51,296 nucleotides of DNA from Nostoc sp. 'Peltigera membranacea cyanobiont' 210A. Its GTDB lineage: Bacteria; Cyanobacteriota; Cyanobacteriia; Cyanobacteriales; Nostocaceae. A program made the translations under genes and the position numbers. Of the stretch, positions 35,758-43,620 are shown piece by piece. Each line of letters starts with the position of its first letter. The stretch's first letter is position 1. The stretch is taken from assembly GCF_002246015.1 (NCBI RefSeq), contig NZ_NOLJ01000005.1, positions 541,292 through 592,587 of the forward strand. The letters run 5' to 3'. A model generated the notes under the pieces. It made no database searches, was not told where the DNA came from, and saw only the letters and a program-made list of their open reading frames with translations.

Positions 35758-36230
35758 AAGAACTGAAGCGAATTCTGCTAATTGAAGACAGTGCCAACGA
35801 TGCCGAGTTAATCCTAGCTGCCTTGTCAGAAAACCATCTCGCCAATGAAGTAGTGGTGGTACGTGATGGCGAAGAAGCACTAGATTATCTTTATCGCCGC
35901 GGGTTGTTCCGGTTGCGAATGGAAGGGTATCCTGTTGTAGTGTTGCTCGATTTGAAACTGCCTAAAGTTGATGGGTTAGAAGTCTTGGTACAACTAAAAT
36001 CTGACCCAGTAATGCGAGTGATTCCAGTGGTGGTACTGACTTCTTCCCGCGAGGAGCCGGATTTAGTTCGCTGCTACGAGCTAGGGGTCAATGCTTATGT
36101 TGTGAAGCCAGTAGATTACCATGATTTTGTCGATTCTATTAAAGGTGTTGGCTTGTTTTGGGCAGTGATCAATCAGCCTCCCGTTGGTGCTTTACCGCCA
36201 GCGCCTCATCCTCAAAAGGAGAGCAACTGA
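35754..36230 (+). CDS. Rcp1-like response regulator
   Basis: This single-domain receiver of 158 residues has acidic residues in LLIEDSANDAE, the phosphoacceptor Asp66 in VVLLDLKLPKVDG, the switch Thr/Ser in VVLTSSREE and the conserved Lys in VVKPVD. The ending (DSIKGVGLFWAVINQPP) is typical of Rcp1-type regulators that serve phytochrome-like kinases, and AALSENHLANEVVVVRDGEEALDYL fits this subgroup. It has no output domain, so it probably passes the phosphate on by protein contact. It overlaps the kinase before it and the hybrid kinase after it by 4 bases and 1 base; AAGGAGAG lies upstream. Confidence 0.95.
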   Translation: MKELKRILLIEDSANDAELILAALSENHLANEVVVVRDGEEALDYLYRRGLFRLRMEGYPVVVLLDLKLPKVDGLEVLVQLKSDPVMRVIPVVVLTSSREEPDLVRCYELGVNAYVVKPVDYHDFVDSIKGVGLFWAVINQPPVGALPPAPHPQKESN

Positions 36231-38197
36231 TGAATGTCCTGCGTTTCCTCCTTTTGGAAGATAGCCTGTTAGATGCAGAGCTTGCCCAAATGATATTAAC
36301 CGAAGGGGGAATTAATTGCGAACTGATCCGAGTCGAAACCAGTGCTGATTTCCTAGCGGCTTTAGAAACAGAGACTTTCGATTTAATTCTTGCCGATTAT
36401 GCCTTGCCATCTTTTAATGGAATTTTGGCTTTGGAAATTGCCCGAAATCGCACTCCAGAGGTTCCTTTTATCTTTGTTTCGGCTGTACTGGGTGAAGAAT
36501 TAGCGATCGAAGCTTTGAAGAATGGTGCAACCGATTATGTATTAAAGCAACGACTAGGGCGGTTAGTTCCCTCAGTACAACGGGCATTGCGGGAAGCTAA
36601 AGAGCGCCGTGAGCGCAAGCAAGCAGAGGAATCTTTACAGAAAAGTGAAGCCAAGTATCGCCGAATTGTTGATACCTCTTATGAGGGAATCTGGATGATT
36701 GACTCTCAAACTCGAACAGAGTTCGTGAATCAGCGGATATCTCAGATGTTGGGTTATCCAGCAGCAGAAATGCTTGGTCGTTCTATATTTGATTTTATGG
36801 ATCGGGCTGATGATATTGCAGGCGAAGCAAAACTGGAGTGGTTCAAGGGAGAAGAGAGCGATCTCAAAGAAGGGCGATTGCGCTGCCAGGATGGTTCGTA
36901 CATCTGGACACTGATTTCTGCGAGAGCGATTTTGAATGAACAGGGTGAGTGCTTGGGTGCGATCGCCATGCTAACTGATATCACCGATCGCAAACGCACC
37001 GAATCAGAACGCGATCGCCTTTTGCAACTTGAGCAAAGAGCCAGGGCGGAAGCCGAGGCTGCTAACCGAATCAAAGATGAGTTTCTGGCGGTACTTTCTC
37101 ACGAATTGCGATCGCCCTTGAATCCGATTCTCGGTTGGGCAAAACTGTTGCAGAGCCGGAAATTTGATGAGGCAGCGCTCAACAAAGCACTGAAAACTAT
37201 TGAGCGCAATGCCAAATTACAAGCTCAACTAATTGAAGATTTACTAGATGTTTCTCGCATCCTCCAAGGCAAACTCAGCCTCAACATGATCCCAGTCGAT
37301 CTGGTATCCACCATTGAAGCCGCAATGGAAACAGTGCATTTGGCAGCAGAGGCTAAAACTATTCAGATTGAGACAATGTTCGATCCAACTGTAGGGAAAG
37401 TTTTGGGCGATCCAGCCCGCTTACAGCAAGTTTTCTGGAACCTTCTATCGAATGCCGTCAAGTTTACTGAGACTGAGGGAAAAGTAAATGTGCGATTGGA
37501 GCGCATCGATACTCAGGCACAGATTACCATCAGCGATACAGGTAAAGGCATTCACCCTAATTTTCTACCTTATGTATTTGATTATTTCCGTCAGGGTGAC
37601 AGTACAACAACTAGAAGGTTTGGTGGATTGGGGTTAGGTTTAGCGATCGCTCGTCACTTGATTGAGATGCACGGGGGAACAGTTTGGGCGGAAAGCCCTG
37701 GTGAGCAGCAGGGAGCGATCTTCACAGTTAGGTTGCCGCTAATCAAGGACACTGCAACAATCGAGGATGATACAAATACTGATTCCTCAACTGCCGCTTT
37801 TCCCTACTCTCCCCTCATGGGTTTACAAGTGCTGGTTGTGGATGACAATGATGATAGCCGCGACTTTTTCAGCTTTGTGCTAGAACAGTTTGGTGCGATC
37901 GTCACCGCAGTAGCATCAGGAAATGAAGCATTACAAGCACTAACCCAGTCAAAGCCAGATATCTTACTCAGCGATATTGGGATGCCAGAAATGAACGGCT
38001 ATATGCTGATAGAACAGGTGCGGACTCTAGAAGCAAAAATCGGGGGAAAAAAGATGCCTGCGATCGCTCTGACTGCTTATGCAGGTGAAATAAATCAGCA
38101 ATACGCACTAAGAGCAGGATTTCAACAGCACATTGTTAAACCTGTAGCACCAGAGGAATTGCTTATGGCGATTTCTAACTTAGTCCAATCTACTTAG
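36230..38197 (+). CDS. Hybrid histidine kinase (receiver-PAS-HK-receiver)
   Basis: The protein has 655 residues from the ATG at 36230, which overlaps the previous stop codon and follows AAAGGAGAG; the frame is open further upstream but that would overlap the regulator gene. Order: receiver (FLLLEDSLLDAE, phosphoacceptor in LILADYALPS), coiled linker, PAS (about 145-270), HisKA (FLAVLSHELRSPLNPILGWA), and HATPase (NLLSNAVKFTETEG, DTGKGI, GLGLGLAIARHLIEMHGG). A C-terminal receiver (VLVVDDNDDSRDFF, LLSDIGMPEMNG, ALTAYAG, IVKPVAPEE) ends it. It is soluble. It probably takes its signal from the kinase/regulator pair upstream, forming a phosphorelay. The 127-base stretch after its stop holds no clear terminator. 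Confidence 0.93.
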   Translation: MNVLRFLLLEDSLLDAELAQMILTEGGINCELIRVETSADFLAALETETFDLILADYALPSFNGILALEIARNRTPEVPFIFVSAVLGEELAIEALKNGATDYVLKQRLGRLVPSVQRALREAKERRERKQAEESLQKSEAKYRRIVDTSYEGIWMIDSQTRTEFVNQRISQMLGYPAAEMLGRSIFDFMDRADDIAGEAKLEWFKGEESDLKEGRLRCQDGSYIWTLISARAILNEQGECLGAIAMLTDITDRKRTESERDRLLQLEQRARAEAEAANRIKDEFLAVLSHELRSPLNPILGWAKLLQSRKFDEAALNKALKTIERNAKLQAQLIEDLLDVSRILQGKLSLNMIPVDLVSTIEAAMETVHLAAEAKTIQIETMFDPTVGKVLGDPARLQQVFWNLLSNAVKFTETEGKVNVRLERIDTQAQITISDTGKGIHPNFLPYVFDYFRQGDSTTTRRFGGLGLGLAIARHLIEMHGGTVWAESPGEQQGAIFTVRLPLIKDTATIEDDTNTDSSTAAFPYSPLMGLQVLVVDDNDDSRDFFSFVLEQFGAIVTAVASGNEALQALTQSKPDILLSDIGMPEMNGYMLIEQVRTLEAKIGGKKMPAIALTAYAGEINQQYALRAGFQQHIVKPVAPEELLMAISNLVQST

Positions 38198-38324
38198 GGT
38201 TTATGATCAACCTGAGTAATTAGATGAACTTGCTAAATGTTACAGATTTTAAACTATTCTTCACAAGTAATATAGCTTTTTTAATTGCCTGGAATACTCC
38301 GGGCGATCCAGAAAAATATTGTGT

Positions 38325-38458
38325 CAATACGGTTCGGTTAAGGTTTATTGATGAAAATTCTAGATTACAAAAACGCAATTTCTCACCGTCAAGACGAAAG
38401 ACTGATTATTGTAGAGACGGCGATTCATCGCGTCTCTTGCCTTAACCGAACAGTGTTG
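38325..38458. mobile_element. MITE-like element, family E, second member
   Basis: The left end CAATACGGTTCGGTTAAGG (38325-38343) faces its imperfect complement (38440-38458), with two mismatches in 19. The left end matches the element at 29598 in 16 of 18 bases. The interior has an AGAGACG-CGTCTCT hairpin. No target duplication is seen. A 73-codon open frame running through it is an artefact. Bases 38459-38740 contain nothing else I recognise except the AAGGAG ribosome-binding site of the next gene. Confidence 0.65.
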
Positions 38459-38740
38459 CGCCCCTACAAATCTACAAATAATTTGGGATAATTTATTTTT
38501 TGCAAGTCCTGAACGCATATTTAACTTCACCAGACGTCTAATCATTCGTGAATAATCAGATCCCAAACTTCTCTCGAAAGTCGATAATCTTGTCGAGCGT
38601 GAATGATTCAGGATTGTTATATAGATAATTTTTATATAGTAGATTTAAAGGTTCGCCAATTTTATCCGTGTTTGTACTCTATCATAACTTTACGGATACT
38701 CTTAGAATCAACCTAAATTTACTTCCGTAAGGAGTCGGAT

Positions 38741-39982
38741 ATGAAGACTTATGACATGTCTTTCATAAAGACCAATGGACTCACGACTTTGTTGGCATTT
38801 GTCTCAGTTATATTTATTTTATCATTCACTCTAATTATATTATTTTTTGAAAATATTCAAGGATTTTCAAATCAAGAAAAAATTGAATACATCACTCAAG
38901 CATTAACAACAATTGCCATAATTATTGGGGGATTGGCATTAATTCTTAATGCTTACTATACCTCTAGACTCTCTCTGGATGAGAATCACAGCTTGTTAAC
39001 GCAACTCCTGTCTGGAACAATAGCTTGGGATAACAATATCGTAAATTGTATCAATCAGACACCACTAGCTCCACAAGAAATTGTTTCTGAACGCTTTTCT
39101 AAAGCAATTGAACAACTGGGAAATGAAAAGATTGAAACGCGATTTGCCGCAATTTATGCTTTAGAACGAATTGCCAAGGATTCTCCGAAAGATCATTGGA
39201 CAATCATGGAAATCCTCGCTGCTTTTATCCGCGAGAATGCCCCAGTGAATAGAGAATATGAGGATGAGTCGCTGCAATCATCAAAACTTCCTACAGATAT
39301 TCAAACAGCCTTAACTGTCATTGGCAGACGCAATTCATCTAAAGATCCAGTCAATCAGAAACTCGATTTACGCAATACAGACCTCTGTAATGCAGACTTA
39401 ACGGAAGCTAACCTCTCTAGAGCAATTTTCGTCGGGGCTAACTTGCAATGGGTCAATTTTACCAGAGTAAACCTCTCTGAAGCAGACTTATCTGTTACCT
39501 GTCTTTGTGGCTCAATCCTCTATGAAGCCAACCTGCAAAAAGCAATCCTCCCAGAAGCCAATCTTCAAGGCGCAGTTCTCAGAAAAGCGAACCTTTCTCA
39601 AGCCATCCTTTACGATGCCAACTTGGAAGGCACAGTTCTGTGTGATGCCAACTTAACAGGAGCAGTTCTTTGTGATGCCAACTTGGAAGGAGCAATCCTT
39701 TGTGATGCCAACTTGGAAGAAGTCAATTTCGAGGGTAGCAATCTCCAAGATACAAACCTAATTGGCAGTAACTTGCAAAGAGCAAAACTGGCTGGCGCTA
39801 ATCTAGACAGTGCATTACTGAGTACAGCTAACCTCCAAGAAGCTAATTTCCAAGAAGCTAACCTCTGTGGAGCCAACTTGAGTGGCTCGGAAAATGTAGA
39901 ATCACAGCAGATTGAACAGGCAATTGGCGATCGCACAACAATTTTACCGGAAAATTTGAAAATACCTCAACATTGGCGGTAA
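38741..39982 (+). CDS. Membrane-anchored pentapeptide repeat protein (413 aa)
   Basis: This is the fourth member of the pentapeptide family seen at 17-21 kb, 18 kb away. Two N-terminal membrane helices (about 13-36 and 46-68) come first. The shared domain follows: ERFSKAIEQLGNEKIETRFA, then HWTIMEILAAFIRENAP and PTDIQTALTVIGRR. About 180 residues of pentapeptide repeats follow and the tail is GDRTTILPENLKIPQHW. AAGGAG 8 bases before the ATG supports the start. The repeats are less uniform than in the 19679 gene, so this copy looks older. Strong hairpin 40018-40055 follows. Confidence 0.9.
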   Translation: MKTYDMSFIKTNGLTTLLAFVSVIFILSFTLIILFFENIQGFSNQEKIEYITQALTTIAIIIGGLALILNAYYTSRLSLDENHSLLTQLLSGTIAWDNNIVNCINQTPLAPQEIVSERFSKAIEQLGNEKIETRFAAIYALERIAKDSPKDHWTIMEILAAFIRENAPVNREYEDESLQSSKLPTDIQTALTVIGRRNSSKDPVNQKLDLRNTDLCNADLTEANLSRAIFVGANLQWVNFTRVNLSEADLSVTCLCGSILYEANLQKAILPEANLQGAVLRKANLSQAILYDANLEGTVLCDANLTGAVLCDANLEGAILCDANLEEVNFEGSNLQDTNLIGSNLQRAKLAGANLDSALLSTANLQEANFQEANLCGANLSGSENVESQQIEQAIGDRTTILPENLKIPQHWR

Positions 39983-40017
39983 TAACAAGCTAAAGTTTCA
40001 GCATCTAAAACTTGATT

Positions 40018-40058
40018 ACACGATAGGGACGCACAGTTATGCGTCCCTATCGTGTTTA
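40018..40058 (+). terminator. Strong hairpin terminator after the pentapeptide gene
   Basis: Perfect 16-base arms (ACACGATAGGGACGCA and its complement) enclose a 6-base loop and are followed by TTTAATTT. The same hairpin could serve minus-strand transcripts. Confidence 0.75.
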
Positions 40059-40147
40059 ATTTAGTACCTAAAACTAAAAAATTGCCAAAAACCTGATAGA
40101 TATTCTCTATCAGCCTAAATTTTCTGCAATTTAAATCACGAACAATT

Positions 40148-40207
40148 ATGAAACGCCGAGAGGTTTTTAACACAGCTGCGATTGTCACTTCTAATAACAT
40201 CAGGTAG
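40148..40207 (+). pseudogene. Possible start of a decayed TRAP solute-binding protein gene (dctP-like)
   Basis: The ATG at 40148 reads MKRREVFNTAAIVTSNNIR then stops. Cyanobacterial TRAP binding proteins of the DctP type commonly begin MKRR-V-NTAAI, so this looks like the first codons of such a gene, cut off. On its own it is too short to be sure, but the dctQ/dctM remnant 70 bases away supports it. It is followed by a family E half-end (CAATACGCTTGG at 40217-40228). Confidence 0.45.
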
Positions 40208-40276
40208 TTTATAAGGCAATACGCTTGGCTTTGTGAAAAATTGTAGGTTGGGTGAAGCAAAGCGCAACCCAACAAA

Positions 40277-40598
40277 TGGCAGAGAAATCAAACCCATCGC
40301 CACCACAGTCGCCGCCACTACCCCAGTAGTTGCTGCTAAGAGCGCCCCCACCAAAATCACAGCTAAAGCCAGTCCGCCGCGCAAGCGTCCCAACAAGAAA
40401 ACTAAATCAAAAATATACCCATTGAGATTCTATGTAGGCGTTGGAGGTGAAGTTGTTACCGCTAATTCTTCCGAGATATCGCCCGATAACATTCCACACG
40501 CCAAGTACAATTATTACTAGCACTAGTCAACTGGTAAATCGACCAATGCGTTCAGTGCAATTATCAATAATATTTGATATTCTTAATAATTTTTCCAA
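40277..40598 (-). pseudogene. Fused remnant of TRAP transporter permease genes dctQ and dctM
   Basis: Reading the minus strand from a TTG at 40598 gives the start of a DctQ small permease: IDNCTERIGRFTS, stop, LVLVIIVLGVWNVIGRYLGR, then SNAYIESQW and FDLVFLLG. Two lesions are visible: TGA at 40527-40529 where the family has Trp, and one extra base at 40418-40421. At about 40390 the sequence jumps directly into the start of a DctM large permease (RLRGGLALAVILVGALLAAT, TVVAMGLISLP), so the middle is deleted. DctM ends at about 40277, in a common repeat (TTGGGTTGCGCTTTGCTTCA). TRAP systems take up organic acids using sodium; cyanobacteria use one for glutamate (GtrABC). Confidence 0.8.
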
Positions 40599-40654
40599 TA
40601 GTTATTTTACCTCTTGAATTGCTGTAAAAGACTTCTCTGTAGTTTTAAGGGTTT

Positions 40655-40703
40655 GTAGTAAGCACTTTAGTGCTTAGAAAATAAGGACTAAAGTCCTTAC
40701 TAC
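40655..40703. repeat. Palindromic repeat, family D, copy 1
   Basis: GTAGTAAGCACTTTAGTGCT pairs internally and its start pairs with the far end AAGTCCTTACTAC. It is related to 42494-42554 and 46723-46752. It lies upstream of the comM-like gene; no other feature was seen between it and the gene start. Confidence 0.6.
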
Positions 40704-40837
40704 TAACTTGCTTACCCATGAATTTCAAATTGACAGACCACTAGCCTTAATTCCAAAAAATCGTCTATGTGGTTTCACTAATGCCAATCTACCAACTCAT
40801 CTGCTAGAGATTCTAAAGGTTTACTGTTATATAAGCA

Positions 40838-42367
40838 ATGCTTGCTAGAGTCTGGAGTGCATCAATTGTGGGCATCGATGCCGTCAAAGTCGGCGTGGAA
40901 GTCGATGTGTCAGGGGGATTACCGGGAATTGTTGTCTTGGGACTGCCAGATTCAGCGATTCAAGAATCAAGAGAAAGAGTCAAAGCAACTTTGAAAAATA
41001 CTGGCTTTGCCTTTCCGATGCGAAAGATAGTAATTAATTTAACTCCGGCAGATTTACGCAAAGAAGGCCCCTGTTTCGATTTACCTATTAGTGTGGGAAT
41101 TTTGGCGGCTTCTGAGCAAGTTAGCGCTGATTTGTTGGGGGATTATCTATTTTTGGGCGAAGTCTCTTTGGATGGCAGTTTGCGTCCGGTGGCTGGTGTA
41201 TTACCCATCGCCGCAGCAGCCCAAAAGATGGGAATTGCAGGTTTAGTTCTCCCTGCTGATAATGCTCAAGAAGCAGCAGTGGTTGAAGATTTGGCTGTTT
41301 ACGGCTGCAAGCATTTGTCTGAGGTGGTGGATTTTTTAAATAATCCGGGGCGTTACAAACCTGTACAGATAGATAGTACAACACAGACAACAACAGTATC
41401 CTACCCTGGCGCAGATTTGCATGATGTGAAAGGACAAGCTCATGGGCGTCGTGCTTTAGAAATTGCTGCGGCTGGTGGACATAATCTCATTTTTGTCGGG
41501 CCGCCTGGTAGTGGGAAGACGATGCTAGCACGGCGCTTACCCGGAATTTTACCGCCCTTAAGCTTTGCCGAATCTCTAGAAGTGACTCGCATTCATTCGG
41601 TAGCTGGTTTATTGAAAAATCGTGGTACATTGGTACGCGATCGCCCTTTTCGCAGTCCCCACCACTCGGCATCCGGGCCTTCTCTGGTGGGTGGTGGTAG
41701 CTTCCCTCGTCCTGGAGAAATCTCACTATCTCATAGGGGTGTGCTGTTCCTGGATGAGCTGACAGAATTTAAACGAGATGTGCTGGAATTTCTGCGTCAA
41801 CCTCTAGAAGATGGCTATGTGACAATTTCTCGCACCAAATTATCGGTGACGTTTCCCGCGCAGTTTACTTTGGTGGCGAGTACTAATCCCTGCCCTTGCG
41901 GCTACTATGGCGATACCATCCAACAATGTACTTGTTCTCCTCGGCAACGTGAGCAATATTGGGCAAAACTTTCTGGGCCGTTGATGGATCGAATTGATTT
42001 ACAAGTTGCAGTGAATCGCTTGAAACCAGAAGAAATTACCCAACAACCCACGGGAGAAGCATCAATATCAGTACGCGAACGAGTGCAACAAGCAAGCGAT
42101 CGCGCAATTACCCGTTTCCAAGGAGAAACAAATCTGCGTTGCAATGCCCACATGCAAAGTCGTCATCTCCAGAAATGGTGTAAGTTAGATGATGCTAGCC
42201 GCAATTTATTAGAAGCAGCAATTAGAAAATTAGGTTTATCGGCAAGAGCAAGCGATCGCATTCTCAAAGTAGCACGGACTATTGCAGATTTAGCAGGAGA
42301 AGATGAGCTAAAAACCAATCATGTAGCGGAAGCAATTCAATATCGCACAATCGATAGAATGCAGTAA
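40838..42367 (+). CDS. comM: YifB/ComM-family Mg-chelatase-like AAA+ ATPase
   Basis: This 509-residue protein belongs to the YifB/ComM family. The N-terminal ChlI-like fold (LARVWSASIVGIDAVKVGVE, GLPGIVVLGLPDSAIQESRE, RKIVINLTPADLRKEG) spans about 1-170. The AAA+ core has Walker A GPPGSGKTML (about 222-231) and Walker B GVLFLDELTEF. A zinc-finger-like insertion follows (NPCPCGYYGD then CTCSPRQ), and the arginine finger region is LSGPLMDRIDLQ. ComM is a hexameric helicase that drives branch migration in natural transformation, so this gene suggests DNA uptake and recombination capacity. The length is typical. The ATG at 40838 has no strong ribosome-binding site. It is monocistronic. Confidence 0.95.
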   Translation: MLARVWSASIVGIDAVKVGVEVDVSGGLPGIVVLGLPDSAIQESRERVKATLKNTGFAFPMRKIVINLTPADLRKEGPCFDLPISVGILAASEQVSADLLGDYLFLGEVSLDGSLRPVAGVLPIAAAAQKMGIAGLVLPADNAQEAAVVEDLAVYGCKHLSEVVDFLNNPGRYKPVQIDSTTQTTTVSYPGADLHDVKGQAHGRRALEIAAAGGHNLIFVGPPGSGKTMLARRLPGILPPLSFAESLEVTRIHSVAGLLKNRGTLVRDRPFRSPHHSASGPSLVGGGSFPRPGEISLSHRGVLFLDELTEFKRDVLEFLRQPLEDGYVTISRTKLSVTFPAQFTLVASTNPCPCGYYGDTIQQCTCSPRQREQYWAKLSGPLMDRIDLQVAVNRLKPEEITQQPTGEASISVRERVQQASDRAITRFQGETNLRCNAHMQSRHLQKWCKLDDASRNLLEAAIRKLGLSARASDRILKVARTIADLAGEDELKTNHVAEAIQYRTIDRMQ

Positions 42368-42493
42368 AAGTTTTTGGCGTTGCTGAATGAGAGTAGGAAT
42401 TAGCGTCACGCTTTAGACGCAGCGAAAAATCCAAAGCTCAGGCTTCAATAGTTAAGTAAGCAGACGTAATTAAATGTAAAATAAAACTTCTGT

Positions 42494-42554
42494 TCGTAGT
42501 GAGCGATAAATCGCTCAATATAAGGTTATCAAGGACTAAAGCCGCTCACTACGA
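42494..42554. repeat. Palindromic repeat, family D, copy 2
   Basis: TCGTAGTGAGCG and its exact complement enclose a 37-base spacer that contains a further hairpin (GCGATAAATCGC). It lies in the 5' region of the rhodopsin gene and could form its leader structure. Confidence 0.6.
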
Positions 42555-42600
42555 GCTTTGATTTAAGCCCTTGTACTTACCAAAAAGCTGGAAAATATTT

Positions 42601-43302
42601 ATGGTTCAAACTTGGCTGTGGATTGGTGTCATCAGTATGGCGCTGGGTTCTGCTTTTTTCGGCGTAGGCGGACACAATGGTAAAAACGAACGCTGGAAGA
42701 TACTGTATACACTTAATTTTTTCATTTGCTTGATTGCTAGTGGGCTGTACTTAGCAATGGCATTCGGTCAAGGAGTTAACATCATCAACGATCGTCCAAC
42801 TTATTGGGTGCGATTTGTCACTTGGTTTTGCTCAACGCCACTGTTGTTGTTGGATCTGACTTTCTTGGGAAAAACCAGTCTGCTGATTACAAGTAGCTTG
42901 TTAGGATCAAACGCCTATATGCTTGCCACTGGCTTCCTTGCCACAGTTACACCCAAGCCGATCAGCTACATCTGGTATATTGTGAGTTGTGGTGCTTACG
43001 TGGCGGTTTTCTACTTATTAGTCAAGCCCTACCGGATCGAGGCAGAACGCAAACATCCTAGATCCAAGCAAGCATTTCGCAAGCTGGTAACTGTGCATCT
43101 GGTGCTGTGGACACTCTATCCAATTGTCTGGATTCTTAGTCCAGAATGGTTTAACGTTTTTGGTCAAGGCGGGGAAACAATGGGTTATACGCTACTAGAT
43201 ATTGCCTCTAAAGTCGGGTTTGGTTTTCTATCGTTAAACACCTTACGTAATTTAGAACAGGCAGGAGAATCGGTTACTGAATCGGAACCGTTATATCAGT
43301 AA
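42601..43302 (+). CDS. Halorhodopsin-like light-driven anion pump (TSD motif)
   Basis: This seven-helix microbial rhodopsin has 233 residues from the ATG at 42601; an in-frame TTG ten codons earlier is less likely because related proteins start at M-x-Q-x-WLWIGV. Helix C reads RFVTWFCSTPLLLLD, giving Thr74, Ser78 and Asp85 in place of the bacteriorhodopsin proton-pump residues. Helix G has LLDIASKVGFGF with Asp200 and the retinal-binding Lys204. The TSD triad and numbering equal those of Mastigocladopsis repens halorhodopsin, an inward chloride pump; a related cyanobacterial protein also moves sulfate. Retinal would come from carotenoid cleavage elsewhere. No transducer gene is adjacent, which supports a pump. 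A palindromic repeat lies just upstream. Confidence 0.93.
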   Translation: MVQTWLWIGVISMALGSAFFGVGGHNGKNERWKILYTLNFFICLIASGLYLAMAFGQGVNIINDRPTYWVRFVTWFCSTPLLLLDLTFLGKTSLLITSSLLGSNAYMLATGFLATVTPKPISYIWYIVSCGAYVAVFYLLVKPYRIEAERKHPRSKQAFRKLVTVHLVLWTLYPIVWILSPEWFNVFGQGGETMGYTLLDIASKVGFGFLSLNTLRNLEQAGESVTESEPLYQ

Positions 43303-43376
43303 GTATAAATTTTCAGTCCGATGCTTTAGATAGTTAACCGATAAAGAAACCCCGAATTTTAACGAAAGGATATTAG

Positions 43377-43508
43377 ATGAATCAATCAAGGTATTATGCG
43401 ATCGCTGCCACTGCATTTTATATGCTAAAGCGATCGCACTACCTATTCTCTACCAAAAAGCAAATTCTTTATAGATATTCCCGTCATATAAATTACCGAC
43501 TCTGCTAA
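43377..43508 (+). CDS. Possible small ORF (43 aa)
   Basis: AAAGGA 9 bases before the ATG makes this short frame (MNQSRYYAIAATAFYMLKRS...) possible. Two HIP1 sites lie inside it. The product is basic, with one weakly hydrophobic stretch, and I know no homolog. It could equally be chance. Confidence 0.25.
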   Translation: MNQSRYYAIAATAFYMLKRSHYLFSTKKQILYRYSRHINYRLC

Positions 43509-43511
43509 ATT

Positions 43512-43547
43512 CCTCCCCAAGAACGCTTCACAAATATCCTTGGGGGG
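43512..43547 (+). promoter_or_regulatory. Hairpin upstream of the BrkB-family gene
   Basis: CCTCCCCAAG and CTTGGGGGG enclose a 17-base loop, about 75 bases before the next gene. It may end upstream transcription or lie in the leader; no T-run follows. Confidence 0.35.
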
Positions 43548-43620
43548 ATGTCGCAACTTAGGAAATCAGTATCCAATATATCAGGGACTAAGCGATATCC
43601 CCTACAAGGAGACTGATTGA

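Noticed and set aside
38224..38445. 73-codon frame after the hybrid kinase
   Set aside because: More than half runs through a MITE-like element; no ribosome-binding site.
40233..40520. Plus-strand 95-codon frame (Ala/Thr/Lys-rich)
   Set aside because: It is the antisense of the dctQ/dctM remnant; the minus strand explains the sequence better.
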